In this document: positions 7,742-16,419 of the stretch, piece by piece
Layout: every line of letters starts with the position of its first letter
Position numbering within the stretch: the first letter of the stretch is position 1
Assembly: GCF_030812255.1 (NCBI RefSeq)
Contig: NZ_JAUSSH010000002.1
Span: forward strand, 124,001-188,000
Length of the DNA: 64,000 nucleotides
Source of the DNA: Paeniglutamicibacter psychrophenolicus
GTDB lineage: Bacteria > Actinomycetota > Actinomycetes > Actinomycetales > Micrococcaceae
Direction of reading: 5' to 3'
Translations under genes and position numbers: made by a program
Notes under the pieces: model-generated
What the model was told of the DNA's origin: nothing
The model's input: only the letters and a program-made list of their open reading frames with translations
Database searches by the model: none

Positions 7742-9010
7742 ATGCAGATCAGCGAGAACCAGCCCTTTGTCCCTGTCATTCTGGGCGGTGACATCGGCGC
7801 CTACTCGTTGGCGCGGGAATTCCACGAGCAATACGACGTGCATTCGGTGGTTGTTCCCTCGGTGATGACCGGCATCACCGAGCATTCGCGCATCCTGCTG
7901 CCGCGGCCCTTCGCGCAGCAGGACGACCCGGGCGCTTTTGCCGCCTTCGTCTCCGAACTGGGACGCGAATTCGGCGGTTCCAACGGCACCAAGCGGCCGC
8001 TGCTGCTGCTGGGCGCGGCGGACCAGCACATCCGCTTCATCGCCACGCACGCCGACGAACTTTCCGAATGGTTCACCATCCCGTACGTCGGCAACGCCGA
8101 ACTGGACCGGGCCACGGAGAAGGACGCCTTCTACCAACTCTGCCGCGACCTGGGCGTGAGCTACCCGGCCACCGTGGTCCACGACTGTGCCGGGGGTTCC
8201 GTTGACGCCCCGGCACTGGAAGCCGAGCTGGTAGCCGAGGGCGTGCCGTTCCCGGCCATCGTGAAGCCCTCGGACGGAGTCGCCTGGGGAGCACTGGAAT
8301 TCCCGGGCAAGAAGAAGGTCCACACGGTCGCCTCGCTGGCGGAGCTCACCGACCTGGTGGCCAAGGCTTCCGGAGCCGGGTACGCGGGCACCCTCGTCAT
8401 CCAGGACCTGATCCCGGGCGATGACAGCGGCATGCACCTGGCCACGTTCTTCAGCGACAAGGCCGGACGGGTGCGTTTTGTCTCCTGCGGACGGGTCATT
8501 GTCGAGGAGCATGCTCCCGGCGCCCTGGGGAACTCGGCGGCAATCGTCGCCCAGCCAAACGATGTCGCGGTGGCCGAGGGGACCCGGCTGCTGGAGGAGC
8601 TCGGGTGGACCGGCTTCTCCATGTTTGACATGAAGCTGGACCCGCGCGACGGCGCATACAAGTTCTTCGAGCTGAATCCCCGTCTGGGCCGGAACCACTT
8701 CTATGTCACCGCGGCAGGACACAATGTCACGCGCTTCTACGTTGAGGAGTACCTGCGCGGCGGACTGGCCGGAGGCAGCGACCTGCAGGTGGCCAGCGAA
8801 CGCCACCTCTACAACATCCTTCCGCTGCGCCTCCTGCGACGTTACGTGCCCGGCGACATGACGAGCGGGGTGGAGGAACTGATTTCGTCCAAGCGATACA
8901 GCCACCCGCTGTACTACAAGAAGGAAACCAGCCCCCGGCGTTGGCTGTACATACTGCTGAGCACCGTGAACCACTACCGCAAGTTCAAGCGCCACCACCC
9001 GGCAGCCTAG
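7742..9010 (+). CDS. ATP-grasp carboxylate-amine ligase-like protein (COG3919 type)
   Basis: The 422-residue protein reads as an ATP-grasp enzyme, which joins a carboxylate to an amine or thiol through an acyl phosphate. Signs are an N-terminal Rossmann-like region (PVILGGDIGAYSLAREF), the ATP-binding FPAIVKPSDGVAW and KKVHTVASLAEL region near 170-200, and the metal-binding end FFELNPRLGRNHFYVTAAGHN near 305-325. The build resembles the group that includes D-aspartate ligases of peptidoglycan cross-bridges. That would suit this lineage, whose walls carry amino acid bridges, but the substrate is not shown. It is divergent from csoR and shares its operator region. The ribosome site before ATG 7742 is weak. 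Confidence 0.65.
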   Translation: MQISENQPFVPVILGGDIGAYSLAREFHEQYDVHSVVVPSVMTGITEHSRILLPRPFAQQDDPGAFAAFVSELGREFGGSNGTKRPLLLLGAADQHIRFIATHADELSEWFTIPYVGNAELDRATEKDAFYQLCRDLGVSYPATVVHDCAGGSVDAPALEAELVAEGVPFPAIVKPSDGVAWGALEFPGKKKVHTVASLAELTDLVAKASGAGYAGTLVIQDLIPGDDSGMHLATFFSDKAGRVRFVSCGRVIVEEHAPGALGNSAAIVAQPNDVAVAEGTRLLEELGWTGFSMFDMKLDPRDGAYKFFELNPRLGRNHFYVTAAGHNVTRFYVEEYLRGGLAGGSDLQVASERHLYNILPLRLLRRYVPGDMTSGVEELISSKRYSHPLYYKKETSPRRWLYILLSTVNHYRKFKRHHPAA

Positions 9011-9075
9011 AGTTCCGAACCCGGCCCGGCGTAGAGTGAGGAAAAGCCCTCGGGGGCGGTTCAAGGGAGACAGCA

Positions 9076-9243
9076 ATGGGTGACTACAAGTTGTACACGG
9101 ATGCCGAGCGTGCGTCGTATCTTTCACCGGCTTGTGAGCGTTGTGGGCAACGCCGGCACATCGTGTGGGAGGACCAGGGCGAGGCCGAAGCCCACTGGTC
9201 GCCGCGCGATGCCGGTTGCACCAACGAGGCCTGCACGGCCTGA
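9076..9243 (+). CDS. 55-residue zinc-ribbon-like protein
   Basis: ATG 9076 follows an AGGGAGA ribosome site at 9064-9070. The short protein begins MGDYKLYTDAERASYL and carries two cysteine pairs, C20-x2-C23 and C48-x4-C53, which could hold one zinc ion as a small ribbon. It ends in TGA 9241-9243 and is followed 40 bases later by a very strong hairpin, so it looks like a complete transcription unit. I recognise no family. Confidence 0.65.
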   Translation: MGDYKLYTDAERASYLSPACERCGQRRHIVWEDQGEAEAHWSPRDAGCTNEACTA

Positions 9244-9283
9244 TCCGGAACGTTCCCGGAGGGCCACGCAGGCACATGCACGA

Positions 9284-9319
9284 GGCGTGTCGCCGGGCCA
9301 TGCCCGGCGGCACGCCTTT
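9284..9319 (+). terminator. long GC hairpin terminator
   Basis: GGCGTG-T-CGCCGGGC pairs with GCCCGGCG-G-CACGCC across a CAT loop (14 pairs, one T/G mismatch) followed by TTTC. It lies between the small zinc-ribbon gene and the convergent VOC gene and may serve both strands. Confidence 0.75.
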
Positions 9320-9328
9320 CACCTGCGG

Positions 9329-9745
9329 CTAGGCGCCCTGGACGGCCGACATGTCCATCCAGCCGACCTCCCATTCGTGCCCGTCGGGATCCAGGAAGGC
9401 TACGGAATACATCCCCGGGAACTCCTCCGCGGCCTCTCGGTAGATGGTGCCACCATGGGCGAGGGCTCGGCGCGCGTACTCATCGACCTCTTCGCGGGTC
9501 TCCCCGCTGATGGCGTTGAGCACCTCGCGCGGGCCTGCGCCGTAGGTGGGTTTGTCCCCGTTGCGCAGGAACGAAGAGTAGAACTCCTCGGTGAGCACCA
9601 TGACCCAGATGGTCTCGGTGATCATCCAGGCGCTGGCGACCTCGTTGGAGAAATCGGTGTTCTTCTCGAAGCCCAGCCCGGCGTAAAAAGTGTCCGAGGT
9701 TGCCAGATCCTTGGTGGGAAGATTGACGAAAATCATGCGTGCCAT
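9329..9745 (-). CDS. VOC (glyoxalase/bleomycin resistance-like) family protein
   Basis: From ATG 9745, preceded by AAAGGAACG, the protein has 138 residues and one vicinal-oxygen-chelate fold made of two beta-alpha-beta3 halves. It begins MARMIFVNLPTKDLATSDTF, and the second half carries FLDPDGHEWEVGW. The family includes glyoxalases, dioxygenases and drug-binding proteins, and the pattern is typical of 'PhnB/glyoxalase-like' relatives of unknown substrate. Upstream in-frame starts up to 9850 add a Pro/Gly-rich stretch that does not look like the fold. No operon partner is seen. Confidence 0.8.
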   Translation of the reverse strand: MARMIFVNLPTKDLATSDTFYAGLGFEKNTDFSNEVASAWMITETIWVMVLTEEFYSSFLRNGDKPTYGAGPREVLNAISGETREEVDEYARRALAHGGTIYREAAEEFPGMYSVAFLDPDGHEWEVGWMDMSAVQGA

Positions 9746-10099
9746 CGGATCGTTCCTTTGTTGGTGTGCGATGGATGAGTCGGGAAATGATCCCGCACCC
9801 ATAATCCGTGCCCGCCCGTTGGGGTGGCAATAGCCGGTGGAGAATTCCACTCGTTGGATCGCCCGGGGCGGTGCGGTCTGCCGGCACGGAGGCTACGGCA
9901 AATCGCTCGATTTCCCGTGGGTGGAGTGCGAATCACACAGCTTTCTTGCGGTGTTGTGCATTGGGCGGCCCACGCGAATCCGCAGGGGTATTGCTGGTAT
10001 GGAATCTCCCCTAAACTGGGAGCTAAATCGTGAAGGGGGTCACATTGGGTGCCGAGCGGGCACCCACGTGGTGATTTCCTGACTCGTGGAAGGTAAAAG
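9746..10099. other. 354-bp divergent intergenic region
   Basis: No gene is supported. The part next to the GAF regulator holds a hairpin-capable repeat GGGTGCC-5 nt-GGCACCC (10047-10065), 34 bases before its start codon, which could be an operator or leader hairpin. A GGAAGG ribosome site follows at 10088. I see no clear -35/-10 pair. Confidence 0.4.
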
Positions 10100-11410
10100 A
10101 TGCCTCTGGTGACTCCGGCCTCGATGGCTTTGCAGCGCCGTGCGCTGGCTGCGCACGAGGCACTGGGAGCCGGTGTCCCGAACGAAACGGCATGGCAGCT
10201 CCGCGATGTGGTCCGCGAATCCTGGTTGCGCTCGCTCGAATACAAGGACAGCGTCGAATCCAATGCTCACACGGTGCTCAGCGACGAGGCACTGCGCGAT
10301 TTGCGGACCGCCTCGCCGCTGCGCCTGGTGTTGCCGGTCTTTGACCGCCTGCTCCTGGAGCCGACGCGGGACACCAACCTGATCCTCGCCATCGGCGATC
10401 CCAATGGGCGGTTGCTTTGGGTCAAGGGTGACAGCCGGGTGTTGCGAGATGCCGAGTCCATGGCCTTTGTTCCCGGCGCGGACTGGTCCGAACGAGCCGT
10501 GGGGACTTCCGCACCGGGAACCGCACTGGTCACCGGCGGGGGAGTGCAGGTCGCCGGCGCCGAACACTTCGATCCCATCGCCCACCGGTGGAGTTGCACC
10601 GCGGTCCCCATCCATTCTCCGGACACCGGGGAGATGCTCGGGGTTGTTGACATCACCGGAGGCGCAGACGCCGTGGCTTCGCATTCATTGGCGCTCTTGA
10701 AGGCGGCCGTCGCGGCGGCAGAGTCGGAACTTCGCTGGCACCAGGAGCATGCCGATCCGGAACGCAAGACCTTCATCGTTCCCGCCTCCCGCAAGCCCAA
10801 GCTGGCAGCTGAACCGGAATCCATGCTGCATCTGACCTCCGGTGCCGGTGCCCAATTACGCCGCGGCAACGCCGGCATTGAACTATCCACGCGGCATGCG
10901 GAGCTGCTCGCGCTGCTGAGCTGGCACCCGCGGGGCCTCAGCGGCGAGGAACTCGTCGAACTGCTGCACATCAATCCGGATGCGGCAGATGTGGGCACGC
11001 TTCGGGCCGAACTGGTGCGGTTGCGCAAGGTGCTTGCGGATTTCGACGAGTCGTTGGTCCCGCTCTCGCGCCCCTACAGGTTGGGAAGCCTGCCGCGATG
11101 CGACGCCCGCGAGGTCCTCCGGGCCATCGAGAAGGGCGACCTGGATGCCGCCCTGTCTTATTACCAGGGTCCCATCCTGCCGCGTTCGCTGGCTCCCGGC
11201 ATAGAAGGGATCCGTGACGAGGTGTTCGCGGCTCTCCGCCAGGCAATGCTGCAAGACGGAAGCGACACGCATCTGATTCGCTTCCTGGAATTGTCCGAGG
11301 CCCAAGACGACGAAGAGGTCCTTGGCACCACATTGCAGGTGTTGCCACCCCGCTCCCCGCACCGCGCCCTGGTGGTCGCGGCGCTTGAACGGATCGAATC
11401 CCGAGGTTAG
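10100..11410 (+). CDS. GAF-domain transcriptional regulator (AcoR-like N-terminus)
   Basis: The 436-residue protein starts with the helical region and GAF domain of AcoR-type activators: RESWLRSLEYKDSVESN, VFDRLLLEPTRDTNLILAIGD, SERAVGTSAPGTALVTG and the VVDITGGADAV segment near 195. It has no AAA+ or Fis domain. The C-terminal half instead holds a winged-helix-like stretch (LSTRHAELLALLSWHPRGLSGEELVELL). Such proteins lie beside acetaldehyde dehydrogenase genes in actinobacteria and probably sense an aldehyde or alcohol. Here the aldehyde and alcohol dehydrogenase genes follow, but a minus-strand HNH gene is wedged between. Its stop overlaps the HNH stop by 4 bases. Confidence 0.8.
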   Translation: MPLVTPASMALQRRALAAHEALGAGVPNETAWQLRDVVRESWLRSLEYKDSVESNAHTVLSDEALRDLRTASPLRLVLPVFDRLLLEPTRDTNLILAIGDPNGRLLWVKGDSRVLRDAESMAFVPGADWSERAVGTSAPGTALVTGGGVQVAGAEHFDPIAHRWSCTAVPIHSPDTGEMLGVVDITGGADAVASHSLALLKAAVAAAESELRWHQEHADPERKTFIVPASRKPKLAAEPESMLHLTSGAGAQLRRGNAGIELSTRHAELLALLSWHPRGLSGEELVELLHINPDAADVGTLRAELVRLRKVLADFDESLVPLSRPYRLGSLPRCDAREVLRAIEKGDLDAALSYYQGPILPRSLAPGIEGIRDEVFAALRQAMLQDGSDTHLIRFLELSEAQDDEEVLGTTLQVLPPRSPHRALVVAALERIESRG

Positions 11411-13185
11411 TCGGTGAACATCGGCGGGGTGTAGCCGGCGGTTCGCAGCTCGGGATGCCAATAGAGGTTCCGTTCCGGGTCCCCGCGCGGCTGGCCCGCC
11501 CGGGCGATGACGTAGGGGATCCCGTTGACCATCTTCAGGGTGATCAATCCGGCATGCACCTGCAGGTGGTGTTCGAGGCACAGATTACAACCGTTGTCCA
11601 CACTAGTCAGACCGCCATTTACCCAGGGCTTGACGTGGTGGGCCTCGTTCGTGGAGGCCGGCCGGCGGCAGCCGGGGATCACGCAGCCGCGGTCACGGAT
11701 CGCGATGGCCTTGCGCTGCGCCGGGGAGAAGCCGCGGACCTCCCGGCCCAGGTCCAGGATCTCGCCCTCCTCGCCGAGGAGCGCCGGGAGCAGGTCGCCG
11801 TTGCAGGCAAGGCGGCGGATGTTCACCGCGGAAATGGGACGGCCATGGTCGGTGATCCCGGCGTCCTCGCACTGGCCCAGCAGCGCGCGGTACCCGATCA
11901 GCACCCCGATGCGGATGCGCATGCCCCCGGACTCCGGGACGCCGGTGCCTTCCAGCGCCCCGCCAATGGCCGCGATGATTCCGTCGAGCAGCAGTTGTGG
12001 GCTCGTGCGTCGGTCCCCGCCCTCGAGTGATGGCCCATTTTCATTGGCGGCTGGGCCGCAGTCCCAGGCGCTGCGAGGGGCGTCGGCCGGCTCGGTGCCC
12101 GGAGCCAGCGCCCAGGCCGGGGCCGGGGCCCCGGCAGGGGAAGCCGCGGTCCCGGGATCCGTGGTTTCGGTCGGTGCGTGGTTGCCCGGGGTGTCCGGGT
12201 TGTGGACGGATTCCCGGGCAGCGGGTTGCTCGTCGGGTTCAGGGGCTCCGATTCCGGTGCCTGTGGTGTTGCGGGTGCTGGAGGCCGAAGCGGGCGGGAG
12301 CTTGGCGGATCGCGGATTGGTCCAGGCTTCGCCGAAGGCGCGGATCGCCTCTGAATCGATCGGGTCGCAGCGCAACAGGTACTCGTCGCAACCCCCGCGA
12401 TTGCCCTTGAAAAACATGCCGCGCCTGGCGATGATCTCCTCGTCGGTGACCGGCGCCCCGTTTTCCGCCAGGTAGGCGCCCCAGTCGGCCAGGGCCTTGT
12501 GCCCGTGTTGCGGTTCGTTGGTGCCCAGCTCCCGGGCCAGGTCCCTTTCGATGGCCTCCGCGAGGTTCGCCGCGTCGGGGCGCGCGGCGATGCGCGGACC
12601 CATCGATTCAAGCTTGCCGGCCAGCTGCGCCAACGTCCCGACATCCGCCGACCCGTCGGCCGCTGCCCGGGCCAGGATCGGGAATGCCGGGAACCCGGGT
12701 GCAGAGCCGGGTTCCGTGGCCGCGCCCGGTGCGGGCGGGGCCGGGGCGACCAGCAGCCGGGCACCGGCAAGCCGGCGGCGCGCCTCGGTCGCGGAGATGT
12801 GCAGGTGCGACTGCATCCAGGCGGCGGTGGTTCGGTGCGGGGCCATCCCCTGGCACATCGCCTCCACGGGAATCGGGGCGGTGCCGGCGGCCAGTTCCCG
12901 GGGATCGGCGGCCAGGGCATCGACCTCCGCAGCGGTCTCCGGGTCCAGCCGATTCACCCCGGCCGCGTCGGCGGCGAACACGGTGCGCAGCTGCCCGAAG
13001 GCGACCGCCCGGTTTCCCTGCTCGTACAGCCCCAGCACCAAGGCGGCGGAGGCCGCATCCAGGTCCGCGGCCGCCAGCCGTTCCTGCGCGGCACGCAGCG
13101 CCAGCACCGCGTCGGCCAGGTGGCGGATCGCGGTGTCGGTGGATGCCTGCCCCCTCGGGGTGCCGGTTGGCGCGGTGGTGGTCAC
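11407..13185 (-). CDS. DUF222/HNH endonuclease-domain protein (13E12 type)
   Basis: The 592-residue protein has an N-terminal DUF222 helical region, a long Pro/Ala/Gly/Glu-rich linker (about residues 285-390), and a C-terminal HNH nuclease domain. The metal and catalytic set is visible: CVIPGCRRP, NEAHHVKPW, NGCNLCLEHH. This is the REP13E12-like family found in many near-identical copies in mycobacteria and Arthrobacter relatives; its natural role is not established. It starts at GTG 13185 and is inserted between a GAF regulator and its likely targets. No terminal inverted repeats mark it as an obvious element. Confidence 0.88.
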   Translation of the reverse strand: MTTTAPTGTPRGQASTDTAIRHLADAVLALRAAQERLAAADLDAASAALVLGLYEQGNRAVAFGQLRTVFAADAAGVNRLDPETAAEVDALAADPRELAAGTAPIPVEAMCQGMAPHRTTAAWMQSHLHISATEARRRLAGARLLVAPAPPAPGAATEPGSAPGFPAFPILARAAADGSADVGTLAQLAGKLESMGPRIAARPDAANLAEAIERDLARELGTNEPQHGHKALADWGAYLAENGAPVTDEEIIARRGMFFKGNRGGCDEYLLRCDPIDSEAIRAFGEAWTNPRSAKLPPASASSTRNTTGTGIGAPEPDEQPAARESVHNPDTPGNHAPTETTDPGTAASPAGAPAPAWALAPGTEPADAPRSAWDCGPAANENGPSLEGGDRRTSPQLLLDGIIAAIGGALEGTGVPESGGMRIRIGVLIGYRALLGQCEDAGITDHGRPISAVNIRRLACNGDLLPALLGEEGEILDLGREVRGFSPAQRKAIAIRDRGCVIPGCRRPASTNEAHHVKPWVNGGLTSVDNGCNLCLEHHLQVHAGLITLKMVNGIPYVIARAGQPRGDPERNLYWHPELRTAGYTPPMFTD

Positions 13186-13386
13186 GAACCCCAGTCTGCC
13201 CCGCCCGGGCCCGGCGCGCGGCCGGAAAACCCCAATGTGCGGGGAAGTGGACCCGAGGACTGAAAACTCCCTGCCGAAGGTTCAGGGAAGCGCGGAGAAG
13301 TGGGAGGTGCGCTCCGATCGGGTGGAGTGGCAAGCCGGGCCGGCTGGGCGAATTGCCCCGGAAATCCGCGGGATCCCGCTCGCCCG

Positions 13387-13416
13387 GCAACGTTGCAGCC
13401 TCGAGTGCAACGTTGC
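13387..13416. promoter_or_regulatory. two perfect palindromes 20 bp apart before the aldehyde dehydrogenase
   Basis: GCAACGTTGC occurs at 13387-13396 and again at 13407-13416; each is a perfect 10-bp palindrome. The start-to-start distance is exactly 20 bp, about two helical turns, so both face the same side of the DNA. A further GCAAC half lies at 13418-13422. They sit 72 bases before the ALDH start codon and suit an activator or repressor binding as paired dimers. The rest of the 302-bp gap 13186-13487 shows no gene. Confidence 0.65.
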
Positions 13417-13487
13417 CGCAACCTATGTGTGAGTAGGCTCACATCAAGCAGCAAGTTCACCACCCCACTCATCTCCAAGGAGTCGTC

Positions 13488-15011
13488 ATGACGGTCTACG
13501 CCAACCCCAACACCGAAGGTTCACTCGTTCACTTCAAGTCCCGTTATGAGCACTACATCGGTGGCCAGTGGGTGGCCCCCGTCAAGGGCCAGTACTTCGA
13601 AAACATCACCCCGGTCACCGGCAAGGGCTTCTGCGAGGTCGGCCGCGGCACCGCCGAGGACATCGAAGCAGCACTGGACGCGGCCGAGGCCGCAGCCGGC
13701 CCGTGGGGCAAGACCAGCCCGGCGGCCCGCGCGGTGATCCTGAACAAGATCGCCGACCGCATCGAGGAAAACCTGGAGATGCTCGCCGTCGCAGAGACCT
13801 GGGACAACGGCAAGGCGGTGCGCGAGACCATCAACGCCGACCTCCCGCTGGCCGTCGACCACTTCCGCTACTTCGCCGGAGCCATCCGCGCCCAGGAAGG
13901 CGGCCTCTCGCAGATCGACGAGAACACCACCGCCTACCACTTCCACGAGCCGCTCGGCGTGGTCGGCCAGATCATCCCCTGGAACTTCCCGATCCTCATG
14001 GCCGTGTGGAAGCTCGCCCCGGCGCTGGCCGCGGGCAACGCCATCGTCCTGAAACCCGCCGAACAAACCCCGGTTTCGATCCTCGTGCTCATGGAACTGA
14101 TCGGCGACCTGATCCCGGCCGGCGTGCTGAACGTCGTCAACGGCTTCGGCGTCGAGGCCGGCAAGCCGCTGGCGAGCAACAAGCGCATCCGCAAGATCGC
14201 ATTCACCGGCGAGACCACCACCGGCCGGCTGATCATGCAGTACGCCTCCGAGAACCTCATCCCGGTCACCCTGGAACTGGGCGGCAAGTCCCCGAACATC
14301 TTCTTCGAGGACGTTGCGGCGAAGGACGACGCGTTCTACGACAAGGCCAAGGAGGGCTTCACGATGTTCGCGCTGAACCAGGGCGAGGTCTGCACCTGCC
14401 CCTCGCGCGCACTGGTCCAGGAGTCCATCTACGACTCGTTCATGGCCGATGTCGTGGAGCGCACGAAGGCCATCAAGCAGGGCAACCCGCTGGACACCGA
14501 GACCATGATGGGTGCCCAGGCCTCCAACGACCAGCTGGAGAAGATCCTCTCCTACCTGGACATCGGCAAGGCCGAGGGCGCCAAGGTGCTCACCGGCGGC
14601 GGGCGTGCCGAGCTTGGCGGGGACCTTGAGGGCGGCTACTACGTGCAGCCGACCATCTTCGAGGGCCACAACAAGATGCGCATCTTCCAGGAGGAGATCT
14701 TCGGCCCCGTCGTCTCGGTTGCCAAGTTCTCCGGCTACGACGACGCGATCGAGATCGCCAACGACACCCTGTACGGGCTGGGCTCGGGCGTGTGGAGCCG
14801 CAACGGCAACACCGCCTACCGCGCCGGCCGCGACATCCAGGCCGGACGCGTCTGGGTCAACCAGTACCACGCGTACCCCGCGCACTCCGCCTTCGGCGGC
14901 TACAAGTCCTCGGGCATCGGACGTGAGAACCACAAGATGATGCTGGACCACTACCAGCAGACCAAGAACCTGCTCGTCTCCTACTCGGAAGACAAGCTCG
15001 GCTTCTTCTAA
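13488..15011 (+). CDS. NAD-dependent acetaldehyde/aldehyde dehydrogenase (ExaC type)
   Basis: This 507-residue class of aldehyde dehydrogenase oxidises acetaldehyde and other short aldehydes to acids with NAD+. Features are [20 protein letters not shown] (cofactor site), [15 protein letters not shown] with the catalytic Glu, and the nucleophile in [11 protein letters not shown] near residue 303. [10 protein letters not shown] and the C-terminal [18 protein letters not shown] complete the pattern. Length and ending match the ExaC/AcoD acetaldehyde dehydrogenase group of ethanol and acetoin metabolism. ATG 13488 follows AAGGAG. A Zn alcohol dehydrogenase and a DUF779 gene follow on the same strand, the usual partners. 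Two palindromes upstream probably control it. Confidence 0.92.
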   Translation: MTVYANPNTEGSLVHFKSRYEHYIGGQWVAPVKGQYFENITPVTGKGFCEVGRGTAEDIEAALDAAEAAAGPWGKTSPAARAVILNKIADRIEENLEMLAVAETWDNGKAVRETINADLPLAVDHFRYFAGAIRAQEGGLSQIDENTTAYHFHEPLGVVGQIIPWNFPILMAVWKLAPALAAGNAIVLKPAEQTPVSILVLMELIGDLIPAGVLNVVNGFGVEAGKPLASNKRIRKIAFTGETTTGRLIMQYASENLIPVTLELGGKSPNIFFEDVAAKDDAFYDKAKEGFTMFALNQGEVCTCPSRALVQESIYDSFMADVVERTKAIKQGNPLDTETMMGAQASNDQLEKILSYLDIGKAEGAKVLTGGGRAELGGDLEGGYYVQPTIFEGHNKMRIFQEEIFGPVVSVAKFSGYDDAIEIANDTLYGLGSGVWSRNGNTAYRAGRDIQAGRVWVNQYHAYPAHSAFGGYKSSGIGRENHKMMLDHYQQTKNLLVSYSEDKLGFF

Positions 15012-15229
15012 ACCGGCACTTGCCGGCGGGGCCGGAGGCACAACAGCCTTCGTCCCCGCGGGCAACCGGCCACCACACTCGGTTGCACCACCCCCGGCAA
15101 CCCACCCCTTTCCAGCGAGCACCACACCCCTTTCCACCCTTCTTCGGTGGCGCGAGATCAGGGTCTGGCACCGTTTGGTGCATTCCCCTGTGCCCCGCGC
15201 CACCAGTCAAAGCAAAGGAAACACCCCCC

Positions 15230-16255
15230 ATGAGCACCATGCGCGCAGCCATTGTCGAGAACTTTGGCGACGAACTCACCATCGGAACCATCGCCGTCCC
15301 CGAGCCCGGCCCCGGCCAGGCGCTGGTGAAGGTCATCGCCTCCGGCGTCTGCCACACCGACCTGCACGCCGCCGAGGGCGACTGGCCGGTCAAGCCCAGG
15401 CTCCCGCTGGTCCCCGGCCACGAGGGCGTGGGCAACGTGGTCAAGATCGGCCCCGGCGTCACCGAGGTCAAGGTCGGGGATCTGGTCGGCAACGCCTGGC
15501 TGGCCAGCGCCTGCGGCAGCTGCGAATACTGCCGCACCGGCTGGGAGACGCTGTGCGAGGCGCAGTCCAACGGCGGCTACTCGGTCGACGGATCCTTCGG
15601 CGAGTACATGCTGGTCGATGCGAAGTTCGCCGCCCACATCCCCGAGGGATCGGACCCGTTCGAGATCGCCCCGGTGCTTTGCGCCGGAGTCACCGTCTAC
15701 AAGGGCCTGAAGCAGACCGAGGTGCGCCCCGGGCAATGGGTCGTGGTCTCCGGCATCGGCGGGCTTGGTCACATCGCGGTGCAGTACGCCGTGGCCATGG
15801 GCATGCGAGTCGCCGCGGTCGACGTCGCCGAGGAGAAGCTGGCCCTGGCCCGCAGCCACGGCGCCGAGGTCACGGTCAACGCATTCGCCCAGGACCCGGC
15901 GGAGGCCATCCAGGCTGCCACCGGCGGCGCCCACGGAGTGCTCGTCACCGCGGTGCACCCGGCGGCATTTGGCCAGGCCATCGGAATGACCCGGCGCGGC
16001 GGAACCATCGTGTTCAACGGCCTGCCGCCGGGGGACTTCCCGGCACCGATCTTCGACATCGTGCTCAAGGGCCTGACCATCCGCGGCTCGATCGTGGGCA
16101 CCCGGCAGGACATGGACGAGGCGTTGGAGTTCTACGCCCGCGGCCAGATCAAGCCGACCTTCCACACCCGACCGCTCGAGGACGTCAACGCGGTCTTCGA
16201 CGAGATGAAGCACGCGAAGATCGACGGCCGCGTGGTCATCGACTACGCGAAGTAG
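15230..16255 (+). CDS. adhP: zinc-dependent alcohol dehydrogenase, AdhP type
   Basis: I start this gene at ATG 15230 behind AAAGGAA, giving 341 residues; upstream in-frame sequence is Pro/Thr-rich and unlike the family. The catalytic zinc site (GVCHTDLHAAEGDWP, GHEGVG), the structural zinc site with four cysteines (CGSCEYCRTGWETLC), and the Rossmann motif GIGGLGHIAVQYA near 170 are all present. The family interconverts primary alcohols and aldehydes with NAD(H). Together with the preceding ALDH it would take ethanol or another small alcohol to the acid. The 218-bp gap to the ALDH leaves room for a separate promoter. Confidence 0.92.
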   Translation: MSTMRAAIVENFGDELTIGTIAVPEPGPGQALVKVIASGVCHTDLHAAEGDWPVKPRLPLVPGHEGVGNVVKIGPGVTEVKVGDLVGNAWLASACGSCEYCRTGWETLCEAQSNGGYSVDGSFGEYMLVDAKFAAHIPEGSDPFEIAPVLCAGVTVYKGLKQTEVRPGQWVVVSGIGGLGHIAVQYAVAMGMRVAAVDVAEEKLALARSHGAEVTVNAFAQDPAEAIQAATGGAHGVLVTAVHPAAFGQAIGMTRRGGTIVFNGLPPGDFPAPIFDIVLKGLTIRGSIVGTRQDMDEALEFYARGQIKPTFHTRPLEDVNAVFDEMKHAKIDGRVVIDYAK

Positions 16256-16339
16256 CACCGGCCCGTTCGGCCGGCGCCACGACGTCCCCGCCCCCGTGGA
16301 ACAAGGGGCAGGGGAGCCGGTAAGACCGTTCCGCACCTC

Positions 16340-16376
16340 CCGCCCGGCGCCGTCAATCCAAGACGGCGCCGGGCGG
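16340..16376 (+). terminator. perfect 15-bp GC hairpin
   Basis: CCGCCCGGCGCCGTC pairs perfectly with GACGGCGCCGGGCGG across a 7-base loop, 85 bases after the alcohol dehydrogenase stop and 43 bases before the DUF779 start. There is no T-tract, so termination may be partial. Confidence 0.65.
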
Positions 16377-16419
16377 CGGTGTCTGCCAGCGAAACCACGA
16401 AGCACGAGGGAGCAGGACC

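Noticed and set aside
15083-15105. GTTGC...GCAAC repeat between ALDH and ADH as a third copy of the twin palindrome
   Set aside because: The halves are 10 bp apart and not contiguous as in the upstream pair; it may be chance in C-rich DNA.
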